A stretch of DNA of 64,000 nucleotides. It comes from Aromatoleum bremense (GTDB lineage Bacteria > Pseudomonadota > Gammaproteobacteria > Burkholderiales > Rhodocyclaceae). The translations under genes were made by a program, and so were the position numbers. Positions 39,152 to 50,530 of the stretch are shown here, piece after piece. The stretch spans positions 1,240,001 through 1,304,000 of the forward strand of contig NZ_CP059467.1 of the NCBI RefSeq assembly GCF_017894365.1, given 5' to 3'. How positions within the stretch are numbered: position 1 is the stretch's first letter; the number at the start of each line of letters is the position of its first letter. A model generated the notes under the pieces. That model was given only the letters and a program-made list of their open reading frames with translations, was not told the origin of the DNA and made no database searches.

Positions 39152-40282
39152 TCACAGCCGCAGAAAAGCCGCCACCTCGTCCCGGCGCGCGAGGGTGTCC
39201 TGGAAGCCCATCTCCATCAGCGCGCGGGTGAAGGCGGGCTCGAACAGGAGGTAGGACAGCAGCGTCGAACCCTCGCGACGCATCGCGCCGACGCCGCGCA
39301 GCAGCGTTCGCAATGCCAGCGGCAGCGTGTCGCGATGACGGCCGGCGATCGCGTCGAGCCGTTTTGACGGCGAGATCACCAAGGTTTCGATCGGCCGCAA
39401 CGCGAGGCCTGCCGCGTCGCGCTCGGCCGCGGTGAAGGCGTTCAGCGTCGTGTTGATGCGCTCCATGCGCTCCAGGTCGACGGCAAGCCCGTCGAGGAAG
39501 ATGCTCGACAGCGCGTGGCCGGCGATCTGCGCGAGCGGCGGATAGTCTTCGGTGCGCTGACGCCCCTCTTCGGCGAGCCGGCCCGAACCGATCACCAGGA
39601 TGCGCTCGGCCCCCATGTGGATCGCCGGGCTGATCGGGGCGAGCTGGCGCATCGAGCCGTCGCCGAAATATTCACGATTGATCTTGACCGCCGGAAACAC
39701 GAACGGAATCGCGCTCGACGCGAGCAGATGCTCGATGCCGAGGCGCGTCGGCATGCCGACGCGCTGCGCGCGGCGCCACGGCAGCACTTCCGGGGCCGCT
39801 TCGAAAAATGCGAGGTTCTCGCCGGACGAGTAACCGGATGCGGCAACGCTGACCGCATGGAGATGTCCCGCCTCGATCGCGCGGCGGATCGCCGAGAAGT
39901 CGAGCACGCGCTCGAGCAGCGCGCGCAGCGGGCTGTTGTCGAGCAGCGAGCGCGGCGTCTGGCGTACCGCCCAGCCGAACATCAGCGCGCCGCCCCAGCG
40001 CAATCCGGTGCCCATCAGCGCCGCGGCGTCGGCCCGGTACACCTGCTCGACGTGGAAATTGCGCCAGATCCACGCCAGCTTGCGCACGCCGGCATTGAAG
40101 TCGGACGAAAACACCGCGAGCGCCGCGGCGTTGATGCCGCCCGCCGACGTGCCGCACAGGATCGGGAACGGATTTCCCGGCTGCCGCCCCCTGATCTTGC
40201 GGATCGCGGCGAGCACACCGACCTGGTAGGCCGCGCGTGCGCCGCCCCCCGTCAATACCAGCGCCGCCTTCCCTTCCGTCAT
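39152..40282 (-). CDS. Patatin-like phospholipase
   Basis: A 376-residue protein of the patatin/RssA type lipid hydrolases. It starts MTEGKAALVLTGGGARAAYQ, with the glycine-rich oxyanion loop (GGGARA at residues 12-17). The nucleophile is Ser46 in GTSAG, and the partner aspartate is Asp208 in the DG dyad (YFGDGSMRQ). Both dyad residues are intact. No signal peptide is seen, so it probably acts in the cytoplasm or at the inner membrane. The C-terminal 120 residues (LLRGVGAMRREGSTLLSYLL) form the usual helical extension of proteobacterial members. Confidence 0.9.
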   Translation of the reverse strand: MTEGKAALVLTGGGARAAYQVGVLAAIRKIRGRQPGNPFPILCGTSAGGINAAALAVFSSDFNAGVRKLAWIWRNFHVEQVYRADAAALMGTGLRWGGALMFGWAVRQTPRSLLDNSPLRALLERVLDFSAIRRAIEAGHLHAVSVAASGYSSGENLAFFEAAPEVLPWRRAQRVGMPTRLGIEHLLASSAIPFVFPAVKINREYFGDGSMRQLAPISPAIHMGAERILVIGSGRLAEEGRQRTEDYPPLAQIAGHALSSIFLDGLAVDLERMERINTTLNAFTAAERDAAGLALRPIETLVISPSKRLDAIAGRHRDTLPLALRTLLRGVGAMRREGSTLLSYLLFEPAFTRALMEMGFQDTLARRDEVAAFLRL

Positions 40283-40380
40283 GCGCCCCCCGCGTCGATC
40301 GCAAACATGCGGGGGAATGATGCCACGGGCGTGCGGGCGGCTGCGGCCGGCACGCCCGCAATCACGCCGCCTGCGGACTC

Positions 40381-40447
40381 AAGAAAACGCCGGGCCGCCC
40401 CGAGTTTTCTTGCCCCCTCGGGGGGCGGAAACGGCAAAGCCGTTTCC
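40381..40447. repeat. Triple-hairpin intergenic element
   Basis: Three adjoining inverted repeats fill this gap between maeB and the patatin gene: AAGAAAAC ... GTTTTCTT (40381-40388 with 40404-40411), GCCCC ... GGGGC (40412-40426), and GGAAACGGC-AAA-GCCGTTTCC (40427-40447, perfect 9-base stem). It resembles the short palindromic repeat families scattered between genes in related genomes; whether it recurs in this genome cannot be seen here. It may also end maeB transcription. Confidence 0.55.
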
Positions 40448-40456
40448 TGGGGGCGC

Positions 40457-42733
<2,277 letters not shown>

Positions 42734-42918
42734 TTCTGTCCCTTCCGTTATCGCGTGTTATATCGGGCATCGCCGGCGAAAGTAGGTCGCGCGGCGCTGG
42801 CTGCAGCAGGCCCCTTGGCTCGTGGCCAGGCGGATCCCTTCCCCCAGTATCGAAAGAAAACCTTTCAATCCCATTTCGGGCACCTGCCGGCCCGTGGCAT
42901 AATATTAGGCTTTCGCCG

Positions 42919-42948
42919 ACTGTGGTTAACCCTAGTAGTTTCCACAGT
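42919..42948. promoter_or_regulatory. Dyad in the maeB-pckG intergenic region
   Basis: ACTGTGG, 16 bases, CCACAGT, with further weak inner pairing (AAC with GTT), in the 322-base gap between divergent maeB and pckG. It lies 108 bases before pckG. A CATAAT hexamer sits at 42898-42903 without a good -35. The rest of the gap shows no gene. Operator or leader hairpin are both possible. Confidence 0.4.
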
Positions 42949-43037
42949 TCGGGAAACGGGGCGGTCACCACGACCCCTCGTCCCCGCCGGCCGCAAGGCT
43001 ACAGGCTCGACCGACGGGACCGGTTCCGCTTCTGTAA

Positions 43038-44900
<1,863 letters not shown>

Positions 44901-44905
44901 CCCCC

Positions 44906-44928
44906 GCTGCCGGCCCCGCTCCGGCAGC
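44906..44928 (+). terminator. Hairpin after pckG
   Basis: GCTGCCGG, seven bases, CCGGCAGC: a perfect 8-base stem starting six bases after the pckG stop. There is no T tract. The sequence that follows is the group II intron remnant, and class IIC introns are known to insert just behind such hairpins. Confidence 0.5.
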
Positions 44929-44930
44929 CC

Positions 44931-45075
44931 GTGCGGGTGCAAGTCCCGCCACTTCGACCGGCTCGGCATGCCGCGGCTCTCCTAACCTCAACTGCTCGAA
45001 CCGCCCGGTGCGGACCCGCATGCCGGGTGGTGTGGGAGGGGAACGGTCAGGACTCCTGACCGCCCCTATCCCGAT
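44931..45075 (+). mobile_element. Group II intron remnant (3' end, domains V and VI)
   Basis: Domain V is at 45000-45031: lower stem ACCGCCCGG / CCGGGTGGT (9 pairs, one G-U), a two-base bulge TG, and upper stem TGCG-GACC-CGCA. Domain VI is at 45034-45072: GGGAGGGG pairs with CCCCTATCCC leaving A45068 bulged, with an inner perfect stem CGGTCAGG-ACT-CCTGACCG. The bulged A is seven bases from the CCCGAT end at 45075, as for a branch point. A CGC triad occurs in domain V. A GTGCG at 44931 resembles an intron 5' end, but only 145 bases lie between, and there is no reverse transcriptase gene, so most of domains I-IV is gone. Called from structure, not from a database match. Confidence 0.65.
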
Positions 45076-45207
45076 TGCATGCCCGGCATGCCTCGCGCTC
45101 CCGCATACCCGGACGGCACTGGCAGCGTAAGGAAGAATGCGGGCAGCGGAACAGGGCGCGAGGGGAAGCCGTACGAGTTGGCCGCTTGGCGTCACAGGCG
45201 GGCGCCG

Positions 45208-48200
45208 CTAGGATTGGCTCCCCTTGCTCAGGAACTGCCGCGCGAACTCGTCGCGCGGCAGCGGCCGGCCGAGGAAATACCCCTGGGCCTGGTCGCAGCC
45301 GTGCGTTTTCAGATACGCCAGCGTGTCGCCGCTTTCGATGCCTTCGGCGACGACTTCCAGCCCCAGCGTGCGCCCGAGCGCGATGACGGCCTCGACGACC
45401 GCGCGGCTCGTCGAATCCTGGGTGATGCCCTGCACGAACGAGCGGTCGATCTTGAGCTTGTCGAGCGGCAGCGAACCGAGATGGACCAGACTCGAGCAGC
45501 CGGTGCCGAAGCCGTCGAGCACGACCTTGACGCCGAGCGCCCTGACCGCTGCGAGGATCTCGGCGGCATCATCCGCGTTGTCCATCACCGCGCTTTCGGT
45601 GATCTCGAGCTGCAAGGATGCCGGGTTCATGCCGCACTCGCGCAGGATGTCCGCGAGGCGCTGTGCGAAGCGCCGCTGCCGGAACTGGATCGGCGACACG
45701 TTGATCGCGATCGGCACCGGCTCCAGCCCCGCCGCGGCCCACGCGACGTGCTGGCGGCACGCTTCGGCAGTGACCCACTCGCCGACGGCGCCGATCAGGC
45801 CGGACGATTCGGCGACGGGAATGAAGAGCCCGGGACCGAGCGCCTCGCAGTCCTCGGCGCCAAAGCGAAGGAGCGCCTCGGCTCCCCTGATGGCACCGGT
45901 TCTCAGATCGATCACCGGCTGGTAATGCAGTGTGAACGTGTTTCTTGCGAGCGCCTGCTTGAGCCGCCCCTCCATCGTGGTCGACACGTCGTCGCGGTGT
46001 TCGAGGTCCGGCGCATATACGCAGTAAGCGCCGCCGCTGCAGTGCTTCGCCTGGTACATCGCCAGATCGGCGGCGCGGATCAGCGCGTCGACGGTCATGC
46101 CGTGCTGTGGAAACAGGCTGATGCCGATCGACGGTGAAACGGATACTTCAGCGTCGCGGATCACGAACGGCTGCGACACGCTTTCGACGACGTACTGCGC
46201 GATGTTCATCGCTTCCTGCGTCTGCTCGAGATAGGGCAGCAGGACGATGAACTCGTCGCCGCCGAGCCGGCCGACGATGTCTTCCTTGCGTACGCCCGCC
46301 TTCAGGCGGCACGCGACCTCCTGCAGCAGCCGGTCGCCGGCTTCGTGGCCGTAGCGGTCATTGACCGGCTTGAAGCGGTTCAGGTCGATGAACAGGAACG
46401 CACCCTGGCTGTGCTTGCGCCCGGCCGCCGCGAGCAGGTGCTCGGCATATTCGAAGATCAGCCGGCGGTTCGGCAGCGCGGTCAGCGGGTCGTGCAGCGC
46501 CGCTTCATGCGCGCGCTGTTCCGCCTGCTTGCGGTCGGTGATGTCGATGTTCATGCCGACCCATTTCTCGACCTCGCCGTCCACCCCGACGAGCGGCGCC
46601 GCCCTCACGTTGGCCCAGCGCCACTCGCGCCGGCGGTGATGCAGGCGAAGTTCCGTATCAAACACGCACCGACCGGCGACCGCCGCGCGCCATTCCACTT
46701 CGACGCGGGGGCGGTCGTCGGGATGAACCGCATCGAGCCACCCGAAACCCGCCATTTCCTCGAAGGTCTGGCCGGTGTAGGCGGACCAGGACGGCGAATG
46801 GACGACCAGGGCTCCTGCGGCATCGCCTTCCCAGACCGCCTGGGCGGTTTCCTCGACGAGCACGCGGAAACGTTCCTCGCTCTGGCGCAGCCGCTCGCTC
46901 GCGAGCTGCCGCGCGAGCGCAGTACCGGCGGCGCGCGCCAGCACCTCGAGCACCGCGACCTCCTCGTCGTCCGGCCGGTGCAGCTCGAGCCAGTACGCTC
47001 CGACGGCACCGGTGGGGATCGCACCGCCCACCGGAACCATCACCAGGCTGCGCTTCGATACCCCCTCCAGAACCGCCGGCGGCACGCGATCGTCGTCACG
47101 CACGTCGACGATCACCGCCGTCTCGCGGCGCCGGATCGCCCACTCCGTGACGCTCGCGACGAGCGGGTGGTGGCTCCGCTCCCACACCGGCCCGTTCGTC
47201 GCGCCCCTGCCGATGCAGCGGAAGCTGCCGTTGTCGAGTTCGACCGTGATGCCGTCCGCACCGGCGAGCTCCTGCGCCGCGCGCAGCAGCTGGTCCAGGA
47301 GTTCGGCGCTGCTGTCCGCGCGGGAGAGCCGCTCGAGCCCTTCGGACAGGCGGCGGAAGCGGACATGCCCGGCAAACAGCGCCGCTTCGGTGCGCACCTC
47401 GTCGGTGATGTTGCTGAACACGATCGCCACTTGCCGCTCGTCCGGCTTGCCGTAGCGGAACGCATAGACGTCGAACCAGCGGTCGAGCATCCCGGCGCGC
47501 CGCTGAAAACGGATCGGCTCTCCGGTGAGCGCCACTTCGCCGTAGATTTGATACCAGTGGGCTTCATGTTCCGGCACCAGCTCGCGCATCCGGCGGCCGA
47601 CCACATCGACCAGGCCGGTGTGCTGCTCGAACGCCGGATTGACCTCGATGAAGCGGTAATCGACAGCTTTTCCCTGTCCATCGAAGATCATCTCGATGAT
47701 GCAGACCCCTTCGTCGATCGATTCAAAGAGCGCCCGGTAGCGCGCCTCGCTCGCCTCCTGGCGCCGGCGGGCGAGGATCTGCGGCGTGTCGTCGATCACC
47801 GTCACCAGCACGCCGCCAATGCTCCCGTCCTCGCAACGGACCGGGCTGTAGCAGTTCGTCACGTACAGCGGCAGGGTGCCGTCGCTGGACGACTCGACGA
47901 CCTGCTCGGAGAGCATGACTGCCTCGCCATCGGCCCTCACCTGGCGGCACAGCGGCTCGTGGACCTGCCACGCTCCGGTCCCGCTATCCCTCGCGGGGCG
48001 CCCGAGCGCGTCGGGATGGCGCGCGCCGAGCAGCGCCCGATAGCCATCGTTATAGATCTGGACGAGATCCTCACCCCACAGCAGCGCCGCCGGAAAGCCC
48101 GCCCCGAGCACCAGCGCGACGGCGGTTTTCAGGCTCGCCGGCCACTGCGCGACGGGGCCGAGCGTTGTCCGGCCCCAGTCGATGCGGCGCACGAGATTCC

Positions 48201-48372
48201 CCGTTTCGCCCCCGGGGGGCAGCCACTCCGGAGACGGAGCATGCCCGTCGCTGAGGGGGTCGTCCAAAGTACACCTCGTCTGTGAATCCTGCGCGCCGCC
48301 GCCGGGCGCAGACGCTCGACGTCCCGGCCTTCCCTGGCAGTGGGAACACTTGATTCCGCTGGAGATATTCAT
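45208..48372 (-). CDS. PAS/GAF sensor with GGDEF and EAL domains
   Basis: A protein of about 1054 residues that makes or breaks cyclic di-GMP. Order: PAS-like region from about residue 63 (RIDWGRTTLGPVAQWPASLK), second PAS (about 205-325), GAF (about 340-490), third PAS (about 495-620), GGDEF (about 625-790), EAL (about 795-1050). The cyclase site RLGGDEF (704-708 for GGDEF) and the inhibitory RKED five residues before it are intact. In the EAL domain EALLRF, NVSPIQF, EITES, KIDRSF and VVAEGIES are kept, but the usual DDFGTGYSSL reads DGFGTGCSSL, so a metal-binding aspartate is glycine (codon 45511-45513). No membrane helix or signal peptide is obvious. The ATG at 48372 is a reasonable start, not a proven one. 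Confidence 0.88.
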   Translation of the reverse strand: MNISSGIKCSHCQGRPGRRASAPGGGAQDSQTRCTLDDPLSDGHAPSPEWLPPGGETGNLVRRIDWGRTTLGPVAQWPASLKTAVALVLGAGFPAALLWGEDLVQIYNDGYRALLGARHPDALGRPARDSGTGAWQVHEPLCRQVRADGEAVMLSEQVVESSSDGTLPLYVTNCYSPVRCEDGSIGGVLVTVIDDTPQILARRRQEASEARYRALFESIDEGVCIIEMIFDGQGKAVDYRFIEVNPAFEQHTGLVDVVGRRMRELVPEHEAHWYQIYGEVALTGEPIRFQRRAGMLDRWFDVYAFRYGKPDERQVAIVFSNITDEVRTEAALFAGHVRFRRLSEGLERLSRADSSAELLDQLLRAAQELAGADGITVELDNGSFRCIGRGATNGPVWERSHHPLVASVTEWAIRRRETAVIVDVRDDDRVPPAVLEGVSKRSLVMVPVGGAIPTGAVGAYWLELHRPDDEEVAVLEVLARAAGTALARQLASERLRQSEERFRVLVEETAQAVWEGDAAGALVVHSPSWSAYTGQTFEEMAGFGWLDAVHPDDRPRVEVEWRAAVAGRCVFDTELRLHHRRREWRWANVRAAPLVGVDGEVEKWVGMNIDITDRKQAEQRAHEAALHDPLTALPNRRLIFEYAEHLLAAAGRKHSQGAFLFIDLNRFKPVNDRYGHEAGDRLLQEVACRLKAGVRKEDIVGRLGGDEFIVLLPYLEQTQEAMNIAQYVVESVSQPFVIRDAEVSVSPSIGISLFPQHGMTVDALIRAADLAMYQAKHCSGGAYCVYAPDLEHRDDVSTTMEGRLKQALARNTFTLHYQPVIDLRTGAIRGAEALLRFGAEDCEALGPGLFIPVAESSGLIGAVGEWVTAEACRQHVAWAAAGLEPVPIAINVSPIQFRQRRFAQRLADILRECGMNPASLQLEITESAVMDNADDAAEILAAVRALGVKVVLDGFGTGCSSLVHLGSLPLDKLKIDRSFVQGITQDSTSRAVVEAVIALGRTLGLEVVAEGIESGDTLAYLKTHGCDQAQGYFLGRPLPRDEFARQFLSKGSQS

Positions 48373-48503
48373 GAAAGGACAGGAATCCGTCCCGCGCAAG
48401 CTATGAGACTGAAACGTACCCGACCGGATTCAGTGCGCAAATACCTCGAAACAATGATTTTCATGCCTGCAGGATATTCCGGAAGCACATTCCGGCCACC
48501 ACG

Positions 48504-48534
48504 GCTGCCCTCGACGGGCCGAGGAGAAGGCAGC
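48504..48534. terminator. Hairpin downstream of the tetR gene
   Basis: GCTGCC and GGCAGC arms (48504-48509 with 48529-48534) enclose an inner CTCG/CGAG stem, directly behind the minus-strand regulator gene. No T tract, so termination is only suggested. Confidence 0.3.
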
Positions 48535-48536
48535 GG

Positions 48537-49151
48537 TCAGGGGTTTTGGCTGAGCAGGTCGCGCAGCGCGCCCTGGAACAGCCGCACGACGACGCTGCGG
48601 TCGAGATCCGGGTTGCGGATGCTGCGACCCGCCAGCCCTTCGAACATCGCAGCGAGCACTTCGACCATGCCGGCGATCGTCGCGTCGTCGTCGTGATGGC
48701 CGCCCGCGCGGCGCATGTCGCGCAGCATCAGCGCAAGGCTGCCGCAGCAGATGCGGTCGGCCGACCGGACGATATCGGCGACATGCGGGTTGCGGGCGGC
48801 CTCGGCGAGAATCTCGAGATTGAGCCCCGCCGCGCGCGGCTCGAGATTGCGCTCGACGCCTTCGGCGACACGCTCGACCATCGCCTCCTTCATGTTGCAC
48901 GCCGCACGCAGATCCGCAGTCAGCGCCAGCATATGTTCAAGATCCTGCGCGACGATCGCCGCGATGATCGCTTCCTTGTTCTCGAAGTAGTGATAGATAT
49001 GCCCGGGACTCATGCCGGCGATTTTCGAGATCTGGGCGATGCTCGCACCGTGGAAGCCCTTGCTGCGAAAGCAGTCACCCGCGGCGGCGAGAATCTGCGC
49101 GCGGCGGACTTCGGCGCGCGGCGGGTCGGGAGGGGCGGAGTCGGGGGGCAT
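48537..49151 (-). CDS. TetR/AcrR-family repressor of the RND pump
   Basis: A 204-residue regulator. The N-terminal helix-turn-helix is at about residues 12-60 (AQILAAAGDCFRSKGFHGAS, IAQISKIAGMSPGHIYHYFE). The rest is the helical ligand domain that would bind the drug or signal. It is divergent from an AcrAB/MexAB-type operon and the shared region carries a double palindrome over the pump promoter, so it most likely represses both. The start MPPDSAPPDP at 49151 leaves a normal short arm before the DNA-binding domain. Confidence 0.9.
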   Translation of the reverse strand: MPPDSAPPDPPRAEVRRAQILAAAGDCFRSKGFHGASIAQISKIAGMSPGHIYHYFENKEAIIAAIVAQDLEHMLALTADLRAACNMKEAMVERVAEGVERNLEPRAAGLNLEILAEAARNPHVADIVRSADRICCGSLALMLRDMRRAGGHHDDDATIAGMVEVLAAMFEGLAGRSIRNPDLDRSVVVRLFQGALRDLLSQNP

Positions 49152-49193
49152 TCGCAGGGTCTCCGGAGATATTGAAGATGTATTGCATCGATC

Positions 49194-49222
49194 TTGCACT
49201 GCGGAAAATCCTAACATAGAAT
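49194..49222 (+). promoter_or_regulatory. Promoter of the RND efflux operon
   Basis: TTGCAC (49194-49199), 17 bases, TAGAAT (49217-49222): a good sigma-70 promoter about 90 bases before the adaptor start. The -10 is inside the palindromic operator, so repressor binding would block RNA polymerase. Confidence 0.65.
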
Positions 49223-49245
49223 GGTCATTCTAGAATAAACATTCT
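49218..49245. promoter_or_regulatory. Tandem palindromic operator for the TetR-type repressor
   Basis: Two adjacent 14-base sites: AGAATGGTCATTCT (49218-49231, perfect 6-base arms) and AGAATAAACATTCT (49232-49245, perfect 5-base arms). Such paired dyads between a tetR gene and an RND operon are typical of AcrR/TtgR/MexR control. The first overlaps the pump -10 hexamer. Confidence 0.75.
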
Positions 49246-49312
49246 ATTTTTGCACCCCACCCGGACGGTGCGCACTTTCCGGCACCGGTCCAACCATTTC
49301 GAGAGGCGATTC

Positions 49313-50520
49313 ATGGGGATCAACGGCAATCGGCTGTTCCGGCCAGTGGCCATTGCACTGGCAAGCGCCGTGCTGCTCGCTGCCTGCGGGAGCGACAAGC
49401 AACAGGGCTCGGCAGACGCCGCTGCGCCCCCCCTCCTGCCCCGACAGTGACCGTCGTCACCGTACACACCGAAGCGGTGCCGCTCGTCGTCGAGTTGCCG
49501 GGGCGCACGGCGCCTTACCTGATCGCCGAAGTGCGTCCGCAAGTCACGGGCATCATCAAACAGCGCCCATTCACCGAAGGCAGCGACGTCAAGGCGGGCC
49601 AGGTGCTGTACCAGATCGATCCCGCGACTTATCAGGCTACCTACGCCAGCGCCAAGGCGAACCTCGCACGCGCCGAGGCGAATGTTTACGCCGCGCGCCT
49701 CAAGGCCGACCGCTACGCCGACCTGGTCAGGATCAACGCCGTGAGCAAGCAGGCTTTTGACGACGCCACGGCCGCGCTGCAGCAGGGCCAGGCTGAAGTC
49801 GCGGCCGCGAAGGCGGCGATCGACAAGGCGAAAATCGACCTCGAATTCACCCGCGTCACGTCGCCGATCGCCGGGCGCATCGGCCGTTCCGCGGTCACGC
49901 CGGGCGCGCTGGTGACGGCGAACCAGAGCCAGGCCCTTGCCACGGTGCAGCAGCTCGACCCGATCTATGTCGACGTCACCCAGTCGAGCAGCGAGCTGAT
50001 CCGCATGAAGCGCGATCTGGCCGAAGGCAGGCTGCAACGGGCAAGTGGCAACAGCGTGCCGGTGCGCCTGGTGCTGGAGGATGGCAGCGTCTTCGGCGCC
50101 GAAGGCAGGCTCGCGTTTTCCGAGGTCTCCGTCGATCCAGGCACCGGCAGCGTGACGCTGCGCGCGGTGTTCCCGAATCCGCACGCCGAACTGCTGCCCG
50201 GCATGTATGTGCGCGCGCGGCTCCCGCAAGGCGTCAAGAGCGACGCCGTGCTCGTGCCGCATGCGGCGCTCAGCCACGATCCGCGCGGCAACGCCCAGGT
50301 CATGGTCGTCGATGGCGAAAGCAAGGTCGAGGCGCGCAGCGTCACCGCCGAGCAGTCGCTCGGCGACAAATGGGTCGTGACCGCCGGTCTTGCCGAGGGC
50401 GACCGGGTGATCGTCGAAGGGCTGCAGCGCGTGCGCCCCGGCGCGCAGGTGCAGGTGACCGAAGCCGGCGCCGTCCCGGCAGCAGCGGCCGCAACCCCTG
50501 CCGCCGCGCAGAAGAACTGA
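49313..50520 (+). pseudogene. RND efflux periplasmic adaptor (MexA/AcrA type), frameshifted in a C tract
   Basis: The adaptor is encoded in two frames. From ATG 49313 (GAGAGG upstream) the product has a lipoprotein signal ending LASAVLLAACGSDKQQ, then runs into a stop at 49448-49450. The body continues in another frame, from PAPTVTVVTVHTEAVPLVVE to the stop at 50520 (about 365 residues): lipoyl half VRPQVTGIIKQRPFTEGSDV, helical hairpin, LEFTRVTSPIAGRIGRSAVT, beta barrel. The frames join if one C is added to the seven-C run at 49427-49433, giving a normal MexA-length lipoprotein. Either a sequencing error, a true frameshift, or a slippery tract. Translation from the GTG at 49447 would give a protein with no export signal. 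Confidence 0.8.
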
Positions 50521-50530
50521 GGACGCGACG

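Noticed and set aside
49250..49450. A separate 66-codon lipoprotein gene
   Set aside because: Its lipobox and linker continue naturally into the efflux adaptor if one C is added, so it is the adaptor's own N-terminus.
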